From Ancylostoma caninum (taxonomy: Eukaryota; Nematoda; Chromadorea; Rhabditida; Ancylostomatidae), in the NCBI GenBank assembly GCA_037903475.1, contig JBAJFG010000029.1:1137501-1201500 (forward strand): 64,000 bases of DNA, in the 5' to 3' direction. This document shows positions 47,602 through 59,739 of the stretch, one piece after another. The notes beneath the pieces are model-generated. The model was not told the origin of the DNA and did no database searches. It worked only from the letters and a program-made list of their open reading frames with translations. The position numbers were made by a program, and so were the translations under genes. Positions within the stretch are counted from its first letter, which is position 1; every line of letters starts with the position of its first letter.

Positions 47602-47645
47602 GATGTGAGATCTTCTCTCCAATATGTGAGATCTTCTCTCCAATA
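47602..47645. repeat. Short tandem duplication of a GAGATCTTCTCTCCAAT motif
   Basis: ATGTGAGATCTTCTCTCCAA occurs twice in direct succession. It follows a T11 tract. Confidence 0.8.
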
Positions 47646-50470
47646 TCTGACTCTGTAAAGTTTCTTTAGTTTTTGTGTTACTTAATTGAGTTGAAATTCC
47701 ACGAAAGGAAACACTAAAAAGCGATTCAGTAGAAGCGTACAGCTATCACAATTCAACCGCTACGCACCCGTGCCGCTCTGTCCGCAAGACCACCGATTCA
47801 ATTGGACTGTATTAATCGATGTACAGCCAGAAACCTCACAAAAACACTCCAATACATCAAAGTCTGTCAGATAATGGCCTTCGAAAAGCTGGCTGCCCGC
47901 GCTCATCTGCCACAGTCGGAGCCGCAACGCGCACGCACGCCTAACCCATTCGGTAATGCACACTCTCACCAATAAAATTCCTGGCAAAATCAAGCCAATT
48001 TTCAGTCTTTCCTAAACGTTCGCTTCAATATGAATTTGTTATAAGATCAGAATGAAATACAAATACTGAGTCGACATTACTACGTCGGAAAACAGAAGAG
48101 CAACGTTTCAGGCTGTAATGCACATGAGACAATGGGAAAGACTCGATGGTTGGAAGTGGGCGTGATTAATTCCGCTCGCAGTTTTTGATACTATGCATTA
48201 TGTGTTCGGAAAATGAATGCAAATCCTCGGACGTCATTATTGTGTCATGAGCATTTGCATAGTGGTGCGACTCTCAGAAAGCTCCCACGAAAAAAAGCGC
48301 AATTGTTAGCTATGCGCTCTACTCATCTAGAATAACAACAATCCCAATAAAAGAAGTTTTTAAGGCGTTATGAACGAAAGTTTATTGAAGGGTTGTCGTT
48401 CCTTCATTTAAATTGAAGCAAAATATCAAATCGTGTGTTTGGAAATGTTTCCACTAGATCACAACCCGTTTCTCGGTTAATTCGCACATCTGGGTGTATC
48501 TTGTGTCCAAAAACGTACAATCAGAATACTGGCAACAGCAGAGTATATAAAAAAATCGGAATCGAGGCGTTTATCGCACACTGAAAGGTGGCTATGATCA
48601 AATGTGAAGGGAGTGTCCCGTCCCTCAGCAATTGCTGCTAAAGGGCGGACAGCTTGAGCAGCAATCCAAGGGAGGAACCGTTGCTGCTAGGGTTTCTACT
48701 CAAATCATTACCCCGTTCGGGCTGCGTTTGTGCCGCACAGTTATCAAAGATGGTAATGAACCCGTGGTTATCTTTTACTGACACTCACCAGCATCTTTAC
48801 CCATACGCGAAATGTCTATACCCGACCGCTGCGCATGGGTAATCGAACCCTAGAGTCCCCATGCAAGAAATTCTCGCATAAAAGAAGCATGTTAGAATAA
48901 CGTAGGTTGAGATTAAGATCACTAATCAACAGCGCAGGTTGTGGGATAGGGTTGATATAAATAATCTTAAGGTTTTAACACTTTCAAACAATTTACATTG
49001 ATTAAAAGTCAGCAAATTGTTAATGTTAAAGAATTTCATCGGGAAAGATAACTGGAGAGATACTAGAGGCTTAGAGAACATCGAAAAGAGTGCGCTATCG
49101 GAAGAGACAGGAGAGAAAAGCACATGTACTCGACCAGCGTCGCTTTCCAGGCAAATTATTGTCCGGGTACATAATAAAAGTGAGGACAATCTCACTGCAG
49201 AATTGTCGCGCCTACCATTATGAACCAGACGCTGCAGTAGGTGCGAAATTCGCTTTTTATAGTGTCACAATGGTGCATTCCTGTTAGTCCGCAAAATAAA
49301 AAAGCGACAACTAGACATGCCCAGCATTTTCACACTTGCCCTGTTGCGGCGAGGGAGCCAGAGCTTTTTGAGGACTCCAAATTACAACTACATTCAATTA
49401 CAGGGACTCAAAAGCATAGAAATACCTGTTGATGTGCTTATTTACCGCTAGCGAACAGGTTCACCAGAAACTGCTCAGCAAACTCACCTTGCCTGCGACT
49501 CTGATGTTGATTGATCATCGCCCGACCTCATGAGCCTTAGCGAACAATGTCTCCGAGTCCTCGACAGCATTAGCAATCGAGAAGTGCTCCACAAGGAAAA
49601 AACAGCCGCAGCCGTCAATGAAGGCTACGAAGGCGACATTCGTCGCTTTCGTCTACCACACTGAGAGATCGGCGGCGGAAAAAAATACACGGACGGACAA
49701 TCTCGTCTAGTCTACGATGACATATGGCGGAACTTGTCGGAAAAGTGAACCAGAACATAAATTCTACTTTTTTTGCACAATTTACTTCTGCAAAATTTTG
49801 TCTTCGGGTATTGTAGCAGTTGCAATGAGGACTTTTTGAATTAAAAGCGCGTTTAAATACGCTGCGGCCGCCTGCGGGTTGAGCCAGGTGAAATTGCCGA
49901 CCGTCTAGATGGAAATTGCAGTACAAATTAAGTACCTAGGTGCCCTTCTTTGCTTTGGAAGCAGTAGAGACAGGCGAGCTGGAGCAGAGATGGTAAGGAG
50001 TCCCTGAAGGCTCAGAATATTCGATTAAAGAAGCTTCCAAATATGGTAAGAATCGGAAAAATTATCTCAAATCAAATATTTATAAATATCATCGAAAAAT
50101 GAGGAGTTAGATTTAATCTGACAGATCTCCAAATCTGTTTTTCAATGCAACTTTGTGAAATTTCATAACCTGTTTTCGCTGAGGTGGCATCCCCGTTCCA
50201 CGTGACTTCACCACATCATCATTATAGATTAGAATTCCATTATGAACATCAGATGAAATTCGGTGGAAAAACGGAGAGTTATAGGAGAGTCCAGTATTCG
50301 AGGTACGCAGCAGGGTTTACACCGCATACATTATACCGTTCTGATTGTCTGCGCATCCACACATTTCATTGATATCACCACTCTCATTCTCATTTGATCT
50401 TCTTGCTTCCTGAACCCGCATTCATGAACGTACCTGGGGCGGCTGTGATTTACCTTCCAGGGGCAAAATG

Positions 50471-50569
50471 CATCATTGAGATTACCCAGGGTAAGCGCGG
50501 TAAGTCCTCGAAAATTACCCACCCTCGACACGGTCGTCAGCAGGTCTATTCTGAGTAATCTCAATGATG
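50471..50569. repeat. Inverted repeat, 15-bp perfect arms
   Basis: CATCATTGAGATTAC at 50471-50485 pairs with GTAATCTCAATGATG at 50555-50569. A small foldback element or hairpin. Confidence 0.8.
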
Positions 50570-50645
50570 AATCCAAGCTCAGAACAGATAAGTCCCTAGG
50601 ATAATATCTAATTCTCTATAGAGACAGGAAAGTATGCCAAATTTG

Positions 50646-51135
50646 GCCGAGAAACTCGTCCACTGTGGGTTAGCAGCAAGTTGAGAACCTTCCCGAGAGT
50701 ATTCATGAATACGGGCACTGGTCTAACCTGTCCAAACAGTTGGTGAGGCATGTGCGACCTGGCCTAGGTACTTTATTGGAGTTTGCTGAATGTAGTAGGT
50801 CAAAACTAACTCTCATCCCTGAGTGAACACAGGATAAATGCCATCTAGGTGGAGTGAATCTTGGGATAAATTGGACACGTCCTTCCCATGAAGAGTGCGA
50901 CAGTGGAGCGATTGCCTCTTTCACTGCCTCCTCGCCTGACCCACACATTCCTTAAAACCTTCTGGAATTTAGGGGCAAATTTTATCAAAGAGTAAACTTT
51001 TTCTAGAAGCAATCTGGGCCTTATGCGCTTTTCTTTTTATTTTCTTTTTACTGCTATTTTCTGCGGCAGAATTCAGGAAAGTTCTCGGGAAGGTCCCAAA
51101 CTTCTCGCTCATCGAAAGTGGACGAGTTTTCCGAG
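50646..51135. mobile_element. About 490-bp inverted-repeat element
   Basis: The left arm CCGAGAAACTCGTCCACTGT and the reverse-complemented right arm CTCGGAAAACTCGTCCACTT are similar, and both continue to a CCTTCCCGAGA motif. A related half copy with GGGAAACTCGTCCACTTCGA occurs near 54675. Confidence 0.7.
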
Positions 51136-52209
51136 GAAAAAGTTATAAATTCGTCTATTGTTGCCATTACTCACCATAGCTGATGTATACATGTCGCTTG
51201 CGACTGGAGTGGGTATATTCATTTATGTGCAGAGAATTCAACCGACTCAGAAGAGAGGGTTGGTAACAACTTACCCAACAACATTCATGGATACGGGGCA
51301 GCGATTTCAGTGCTTCCCGGAAACACACGTTTGCGTAGAAAAGTCATAAATATGAAAAATTGAGGCTAATTTAACCAGGACCAATTCCACTTAATGAGTC
51401 GAAAGAACATCCAGAAAACTCATTGGAATGCGGTCAACAATAACAGCGACATCCACGATGCACATCAAATTAACCGCAATTTTCATTTGATCGTTCTAAA
51501 TGCATAACTACAGCGACGTAATTTAATGAGAAGTCACAGACGGGGAATGCTCAGGACACTACAGCAGGTGCAGGTTCGTAGTTTGCTCTGAGTTTGATGA
51601 TGGCAAAATTTTTCGAGAAAATTACTCTTTTTGCAAGGATATTATCGCCCACCAAGGTGAAAGTGAAGAGTGAGGCCTACAATATTTTGCTTGCGAGGAG
51701 TAATGGGAAAATCTGAAGGAAGAGCTAAAAAGGAGGGGAGCTAGCAAGGAATACTGACACCGCATAAATGGAGAATCCGGGAAAAATTCTTTAATAAGCA
51801 GCAGGAGGCAAGCGAATCAATCTTTTTCACAAAAGAAATGAGACAAGAGGCTATTCATTCAAACGCACCCTTGACAGCTATTTTCATTCAGAACGAGACC
51901 TTATCCAAGGACGCTAAAGAATTTTCCCATCAAAACTCTAGGACCCCCAAGGGCCAACAATGAAGACAAGACACAATAGCGGAGTACGTCTCATAAGTGG
52001 AGAATTGTGTAGAAATTCGTCGATGAAACGTAGCATTTGCGTGCGAGGATGCAGAAATCCAGAATGTTTCAAATAACACATAAAGGCTGCACAACGCCTA
52101 GCCACTTCATCGAAGACAACTCAAAAACGCACATAAATCCGGCAATTGACGCTTTGAAGACGCAGATACGTGCACGAACACGAGGATAGACGTTATTGTT
52201 TCTGTGCTA

Positions 52210-52222
52210 CCCCCCCCCCCCC
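52210..52222. repeat. C13 homopolymer
   Basis: Thirteen consecutive C in a non-coding region. Confidence 0.95.
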
Positions 52223-53401
52223 TCACCTCCAACCCTACATCCCGAAGAGGTAAGTTATTTTTGTATCGCATACATTCCAGGAATGTTCTGTGGTCAAATC
52301 TGAAAGAAAAAACCACAAAATAAGATGACTAAATGAGATGTAAAGACCTCTTCTTATTGAATTTTATATTTCAGAAAACCCCACCAATGTTTGGAAACAT
52401 CGGCGCGACGCATCTGCTCGCATGATGTGTCAACATCGATCGATGAGCATGCTAGCCGCACCGCTTGCGCTCTTGTCGCAGTGACGCGCGCCAACGTCAT
52501 TGACGTCACCTATACACCGAAAGATCAGTCAGAGTCAGAACTAAAAAAAGACGTTTCCGGATGACACGTGATGGTGATGCCGCAAACCTCATATTTTTGC
52601 CATTTCAAGAAAAAAAAATATAGAAAACGCATAGCGATACACAAATCATGCCCTGCCTTCGGAACGCGATTTCATACAGCTTCTAGCCTTTCCCTTATTA
52701 TTGCGTTATTCCTGTCTTTTTTTTTGCCTTTTTTTCACCACTTACGGTGAATTCAGAAGATGTTCGAACTGAGGTTCATCCAGGTACCTACGACAGAAGG
52801 ATTGATGCTTATCTTGTCAACGAGGAGATTTAATTGGTATCGCGCCGCCAGTACAATGGCATACGATTAGATCTTAAGCACTGCTCGTAAAGAACCTTTG
52901 CCCTAAAATCCTTGGAGTACGGACGTTTTTTAAAGAAAGGTCCTTCGTAAAGACCAAGACCGACTACCCGGAACTTTTTGAAGCAGTTGAAGAACTAGTC
53001 TGCGAAAAAGCTTAAAAACCCGGATTACTTAGTTTAGGATCGTATGACAATGGAGTTCTTTTCAGTTGTAGCACGACCTGTTGACCAAATTCCAAAATTG
53101 TGTTCCTTCCGGGCATCCTATTACAATGCTGATACCAATTCAGTAGGTAAACATTACGAAGACCAATTTTGACAGATGATGTTTCTGGCAGCGACTGGTT
53201 TCGTGTGAAGACGTGAAGAACAGGAAAAAGTGGGTCACAAGAGAAGTGAGGAGATGGGAAAGAAGTTGTGAAAATGCTTCCATACCCTTAGCTCGTTTCC
53301 ACCACCACAAAACTAAAAAAAGGAAGAGAAAATTAAGCGTAATTGTGCAAGCACTCGCTCCCTTTGGAAGTGGCCTCGATGTGGTGATGGTATTTTAAAT
53401 G

Positions 53402-53479
53402 GAAGTGAATAAGAACCAATACAATACCCTAGGCATAACATCTTGCTAAGGGCATTGTATTGGTTCCTATTCACTTTCA
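53402..53479. repeat. Foldback hairpin, about 32-bp arms
   Basis: GAAGTGAATAAGAACCAATA on the left pairs with the reverse complement of TATTGGTTCCTATTCACTTT on the right, with a loop of about 14 bases. Near-perfect pairing suggests a recent minimal MITE. Confidence 0.85.
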
Positions 53480-56400
53480 TGTGAAGTACTATACGTTGGA
53501 CTGAATAATGTACTGGGTGTTACTAGGGATTCGAATATTCGATCGCGAGTAAGTCGATAAATCGTACGTTTGAAAAGGCGAGAACTCCACAGCTTTGGAG
53601 GAAAGACAAGGAAGTCTTCATGGCTTTCTGGCTTTCTCCTTTTTCGGAAATTCAAACCATTAATTTGGTTCGTAAATTATTAAACATCGTAAACTATTAA
53701 ACTTCAGCAAAATGGGAAGCTGTTCAGGGAAAAAGGGAAGAACACCAAGGAATTCTTGGGAAATAAGGATTGGACGCTGCTGTGATGGTGGAGTTAGATA
53801 TAGGGGAGCGGCAGTGGAGGGATGAAAACTAAAGAATAAAACAAAAAATTTCCCAAAGGAAAGGGGAATTTTCTTTTGCAAAATTGCATGGTGAACGTAT
53901 TGGAGTGAACAATTTAAATACAAAACTATGTATTTATGGGCTAACTCTCATGTAATGATCGAATCTCAGGCGTTTCTCACACTTTTTTTTACATCAATAC
54001 GAGTAAGAATGATAGTTGATAGCACATTTTATACTCTCATTGTTTTTACTATGACAACTATACTCTGACCACTGCAAAAAATCAAAGATCACTGTTTTGT
54101 AGATAAGATGCTGTCATGAGGAAATGAAACAGAGATCGCTTACTGACACTGCAGAAGATTACGACGTGTGCAAGGAACAGTAAAATCTCCAGGGTGGGCT
54201 ATCTGTTCTTTGAACCTAAGAAGTGGTGGAACTATCTCCATAAGGGTTATTTAGTTGGGGTGCATCATTAGTTCTGTAATGTCCTATGTTTTTGTTCCTG
54301 CTACTATTAAACCTCCCTAGTTTTTTGTTTTGCCACTGTAAAAATGTCATAGGGAAGTCCATATATTTTCCAAATGAAATGGTGATTCTGTAAGCGCTTA
54401 TTGTAATTCTCAGCCACCCCATGAATAACAAATTTCCATAATATTTATGATAAGCGTTCTCATCTATCTTTGTGTCGTTAGAGCTCATTTTGTTCGCTCT
54501 GGAAAACTTCCCACTAGAGTGACGGAGTTCACGAATGTTCCTGGGAATGTATATACCCGGCGTCGCACAGGGAAAGAGCTCTCGTGGCGGAAATGAACAT
54601 ACTTTGTCCGAGCGACCCGTCTTAGGCAGCAATAACAAGTAGTGGTAACGATAGGAAGGTGTATCTTTTGTTGGTCGGGAAACTCGTCCACTTCGAGTGA
54701 GAGGGAAGCTGTATGCCTTCCCGGGAACCTTTCTGATTCCTTTGGTTTCCAGCCGCAGAACGGCCAGCAAGTTCCTGTCTTACCGAGACATGGAGAACAG
54801 CTTCCACATCCTGTGAATCAGAAAGAAGAAACAGTTAATTGTCCTCCTAGAACTATAAACAAAGTTGTGCCCTTCATCCGTTCCGAGAGTGCGTATTAGG
54901 TCTGAGATCTTTTGAAACAGTAAGATGGAAAGTGCAAAACCGATTATTGTAGGTTAAACAATAGGTGGGAAAGGCTATGCCCAGAAAGAAGGCTTAACTA
55001 AATTCGAATGATAGAGAAACAGAAACTTATGAAGGAATACTTTTGTTGAAGCGAAAGTTCATTGGACACTCAATCACTAGACCAGAAGTGCCCATTTGTC
55101 ACGCATAGTCTAGAGAAATGAGGCGGTAAGGTGGTGGTTCTCTTTCTAAAGCCAAATTTCAAAGAGCAGCGGGAAGAGATTTTTGGACGCATAACAAAAC
55201 ATTGCATGAGTAATGCATGCGCAATAAATCATTTAGCTTATTCATATATCGGTAATTGTTGTGCTATTTATGATGAGAAAAAAAATGAATTCCACTAATT
55301 CCTTTCCCCATTTCTTCAACGAACATGGAGGATTCTATTCTGAGGTCGTGGGAAAGTATAACGCTGGAAACAACTAGGGTAACTTACTCAACAATAATTT
55401 CGGGTAAACAAATCTTTGAGAAGGAGGGACTGCCCACGCAACGACGGGTGCGGCACACTCGAGAACTATAGAGGAATACAGTTGTGTCACGCCCACTCTC
55501 TCACCTCTCCAGTAGGAGAGGAAATTAGCACAATTCTTGGGGCTTGCTTTCCTGACACAAGGAAGGAAAGGGAATGTGAAGTCGGAGTCGGAGTGAAAGC
55601 ATGGAAGCAGAAGTGTATTCTGGAAGCATGCTGAGAGAGTGCTCCCGGATTCAGCATTAGGAATGAAGTTCATGTTGATCCTATTCGCTTTAATGTCAAC
55701 TTCTATTCTTCTAGAAGAGTGTGGCTTTATTGAAATCTCGAAGAACTTCTCGTTCACCTAGAACGGAATATGCTGAATTCCCGTGCTTCACCTACCTACG
55801 TGTGCAGATACCTGGAACAGGATGACTATCCGGAATCAAAGTATAGGCCTTTGTTAGTTGGAGCATCCGCTAAGGTTGGTTCCCATTGATTTTAGAGTGG
55901 CCAAATTAAGAACAATATGAGGGGAAGTCCTGAGTCAGGCTGTGTCTCTGCTGTTGAGCAGGACCATTGAACGACAAACGCTGCCCGTCAAAACACTGTC
56001 TTATCTTCGTTTATCCACTCAACTCTGAGCGCTTTCTCAAGCACTATTTTTCCGGAAAACAATATTAAACAGGTTGTTTTAACGGCGGCTTTCACAAACA
56101 GCCGGGTGCAAATATTTGCGCATTTTGGTCAAACATCCTATGGCTAACTCAAACGAAACTATACATACAAGTATACTTGCAGTCACAAGGCTAGAGGACA
56201 ACGAACGAAGAGATGCATTCAGCTGAGTGCTGCTTAGTGGCGTGGTAGTGACGTGAGCAGCGCTGAACAACTGTTGCACAGCCGTGTCACGAACAAATAT
56301 ACAAGTAACAAGCACTCACATACGTCAAACGGTACTTGGAAGAGCATTGTTCGAGAATACATAGGACGACTGCTTGGAAACCAGCAGAAAATGTGGGTTC

Positions 56401-58040
56401 TTGAAGAGGGGAAGGTTGACGTGAGAGTTCTTGGAAAGAAGTACGTAAGAGGGTTTGGTGTAGAGACTGTGTATAATAGCAAGTGTACTTTTATACTCTA
56501 TGAGTGGGGTCTAAACCTGTGAATAATAGTGGCAATCTCCTACGTTAGGGTCGAGTCTGCTCATACAGGGAAAATGTGCATTTTTTATAGCACCACCGTC
56601 TGTGGGAGCATTATAAGTTGTGGTAACTCACAATTTCCAACTGTTCTTTATGTGGTTGTGAAGTGAAGCGATAGATTACTAGTAAAATGAAGTAACTACG
56701 ATAGAAAATCCAAAGGAAGAAACCTCATTTGAATACAGGCTACCGTGATGCAACGGCAATTTACGTCAATCTAGTGTCCTATGCAACGGCAATAAGTGAT
56801 GCGACAGGTGAAAGTGCAACGCCATTAGTGGTGCGGCACCCCCTCGTGCAACCGCAACAAGTGCTGCGGTAATTCTCACTACGGTACGCTCGTACAATGC
56901 GAGAAAGCGAACTTCTCCGAGAGAAAGTGCCGATGACTGCAGCCTTACTTACCCCTAGTCAGTTCGTCCATTGTAACAATCCTTGCTTTCTCAGCGGTTA
57001 GACGAAAGAGTCCAACCAGGGGGTATGTGAGGAAAGGATGTTAGTGACCGAAGGAGTTCTGGTTAAATTAACCTCTACACTGCAAAAAAAGAAAACGAAA
57101 TTTATGGGACAATCATATCTATTACAATACGGCTTCGATAACAGGAGATACCCTCCCAGTGACAGAGTGCCCAAGAAAACTGGGACTTGCTATCTTTAAC
57201 AACCTCGCATTTTCGGCGGTGACAGGTGTTTTGGAGATACCGTCTTGTCAAGGTCTGCCAAAACCGGGTATATTCTCGCTCAGCGCGTAATACTATCCAT
57301 TTAAATCGCTCACTCCCTGTTCGACTGCGTCTCTTATCGTGGCGCTATTTGTCAGCAACATGAACGGGCAAGCCGCATGAATACTTTCACGCTTCGCCGG
57401 CAAACTTCTGTGCCAGTTGATGGAAAGCTCAAGTTCGGGTGAAACCGGCCAGACATTATAGCTGCGGGACTATCTTGCATGTTTATAAAGTATGAGCCGT
57501 GCTGGAGACTTGAGTTCTGTTGCGTCTGGGGGTCTCAAATTGGTGGAAAACGCACAAACTTAATGTTAGTAGATGCTGTGCGCTTCATGGGATTAGGGCG
57601 TCGAAAGATTAAATAAACAGAAACGAGATATCTTATGTTGTGCCTGTCAAAAATTCCATAAAAACAACGAGACGATTGGATGACGTGCACAGGCGTAGTG
57701 AGTGTTGAACATAATTTCACGTGAGTGTAGAGGTGCTGTACCTCATTAGCTGGATATCATTTAATTAGAGCGTCGTGCTTCTGGAAGTCCACCTTAAAAG
57801 TAATAAATTGTGTAGAATTAGGGAGAATCGAGGTATATGAGCTAAATAACTGGAGTTGCTGGACGGAATTGTTCGAAGGTAAGTACTAGTTAAAATTTTG
57901 TCTGGGTCGTCTTCCGAAACATTGAAAGGCAACAACAAAGCAGCAACATAAAGAGTGAACATCACATAGGCCGTAGGATTTGCGCAACTTGAATAGCACT
58001 AGAAGTGAATGGTGTGCTGATCGAAATGCAATTGGAGAGG

Positions 58041-59290
58041 GAGTGGATGCCGTGCGTATAGGCAGTGAGAGCCGTGCGTCGCCGTATGCTACTCTACCGA
58101 GCGTGTGATGGGTTCGCCGAAGTGCACCACCATAGCGAGTGGATGCCGTGCGTTTCCAGACAAACCACCTCAGAATAGGAGGATAGTTACGCAGAATAGG
58201 AGGGCGTTGCGGGTAGCAAGTGAGAAAGTTCTCCTACTTAAATGGGGGCTTCATGCCAACTGTTAGTAATGTTGCCTGTATGGAAAATCTCCGGGAAGGT
58301 GGGATCTAAACAATGCAAAGATTGTACCTAACATATGATAATCTTCCTTCAACCCTAACGTATATTCTGGGCGCTACACTTTGTGAAGACAGTCTTTTTT
58401 CAGAGTATATGTGTAAGGTATTTGCAACGATATTTCTAGCTTGTATGAAGCTCCCATGTAAGTCGAAATGTTTTCTGAGTAGCGCTGTCAGTGTAGTGTG
58501 ATATTCATTGGCGTTAACACTATGGAGAGTGTATGCCGTGGGTTCCGTGGTGCACCAACGCAGACAAAGAGTGTGCTGAGAAAATGCTGTTACCAAGTTG
58601 CAACACCAGCGAAGGTGGGTGCCGTGCGACCTGCACCACCACATACATACATAGGTGCTGCAAAGGTGCGCAGCAAGTGCAGCCAATGTAGTGAGGTAGT
58701 AGTAGTAGTAGCCCATTTAAGATTACTTATTCTATAGCGAAAAGCTCATTACAGTAATTTTTCTTTACATAAAGAGCAGCATCCGTTTTTCTGAAATTTT
58801 CCAAGAAATGTATCCTGCCGAGTTCCCTATCGCAGTACAAGAGACTCGTAGACAAGTTTCTGGAAGAAGCAGCTTGTTAGTTCGTCATTCCTGAACCTTC
58901 TTGAACTGTATCCGTTTCTCTCTAGATTTGTTTATTGTAGATTTAAGAGTTTTTCGCATTATGTTCATTCTTTTTTTTTACTATGATTTGTCATTCAGCG
59001 TGATATTCCTACGTACAAATAAATAAATAAACAAATAAGTAAATAAGTAAGTGTAGTGAGGTCGTCAAAGCGCAACACCAGTTGAAGTGGATGCCGTGCG
59101 AATTGAGGTGTAAGAGCACACACCAGTACAGTGCTGCGTATGTGTGAAGCAAGTGCCTCTGGAGTAGAACTGAAGTGGAAGTGCAACATCAACGGAGGTG
59201 GAAGCCGTGCGACTCGAGGTAAACATACCGGAATGGTAGCGTCACAAGTATAAACACCGAGGTGCACCACCACAGTTCTCGTTGAAGTGC
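58041..59290. repeat. Dispersed degenerate repeats around GTGGATGCCGTGCG
   Basis: The core GTGGATGCCGTGCG or close variants recur near 58043, 58139, 58528, 58614, 59086 and 59202. They often lie next to a GTGCACCACCA or GCAACACCAG block. Spacing is irregular, so this is an eroded minisatellite or a cluster of element ends. The region is G-rich on the plus strand and gives spurious minus frames (for example 58716-58306). Confidence 0.6.
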
Positions 59291-59530
59291 AGCACGCACT
59301 GCGTCCGACGGGGCATCACCGAGGACATTATCATTTATCAGAATCAGTATTGTTGCGACTACTAATCAAAAAGTTGATCAACCACTCCAAGTAAGGAAGT
59401 CAGCATGACACGACATGAAGCGATGATAAACAATCATCGTCTCCACTCAATCATTAATATCTTCGGTGGTGTCGTAACCTGGTTTTGCGCAAATGAGGTC
59501 ATTCTGTAGGCGTTTTTTCTTCCAGACACT

Positions 59531-59732
59531 TCATCCTGGGGACGCCGTTAACACTAATGAACAATTTCAGCCAGACAAACGACACTGTTGATGCATGCGA
59601 ATATGGGATGGAGGAAGTCCAATTTAAATGGATTGATATGGATGGACGCTCAATCGAATGTGGCACATTTGGTGTTCTTTACTCGTCATTGTTGGAAATA
59701 GATTTGGCAGAAATTTCTTACAAAATTAGCTA
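59531..59732 (+). other. Coding-like open segment, unrecognised
   Basis: An open frame with few low-complexity residues reads through MNNFSQTNDTVDACEYG (ATG at about 59558), then VQFKWIDMDGRSIECG, to a TAG near 59730. It may be an exon (acceptor TTTCAG at about 59569) or a decayed element ORF. No family recognised. Confidence 0.25.
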
Positions 59733-59739
59733 GAGAAGG

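Larger units (their letters stand above)
43799..47906 (-). other. Candidate multi-exon membrane-protein gene, unrecognised
   Basis: Several coding-like minus-strand segments lie in order. 47906-47840 starts MSAGSQLFEGHYLTDF and ends at a GTGAGG donor in phase 1. A segment after the TTTAG acceptor near 47043 completes that codon and reads FVLEKANGFRARF. About 46320-46160 includes a hydrophobic stretch, TALAVTLYFIGFFLLCVCLG. About 45430-45290 starts near LERYYRVLFKEF. 44880-44760 includes CLVCGSLLAMAAPMFRGLSD. 43945-43815 includes YPLVVISLFEALIAAIFQLH before GTAAAA. Two or more segments look like membrane helices. I could not assign a family, the chain of exons is unproven, and AT-rich DNA gives hydrophobic frames by chance. 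Confidence 0.25.
48000..58040. other. Long stretch without a recognised gene
   Basis: Inverted-repeat elements and hairpins are present at 50471, 50646 and 53402, and a C13 run at 52210. The longest ATG frame, 184 codons on the minus strand at 54770-54216, overlaps sequence resembling the arms of the 50646-51135 element and has no recognised domain. No exon could be supported. Confidence 0.4.

Noticed and set aside
54216..54770. 184-codon minus-strand ORF
   Set aside because: It overlaps sequence resembling arms of the 50646-51135 element, has no recognised domain and reads as low-conservation sequence.
58306..58716. 136-codon minus-strand ORF rich in Leu, Thr and His
   Set aside because: It is the reverse strand of the GTGGATGCCGTGCG repeat cluster.
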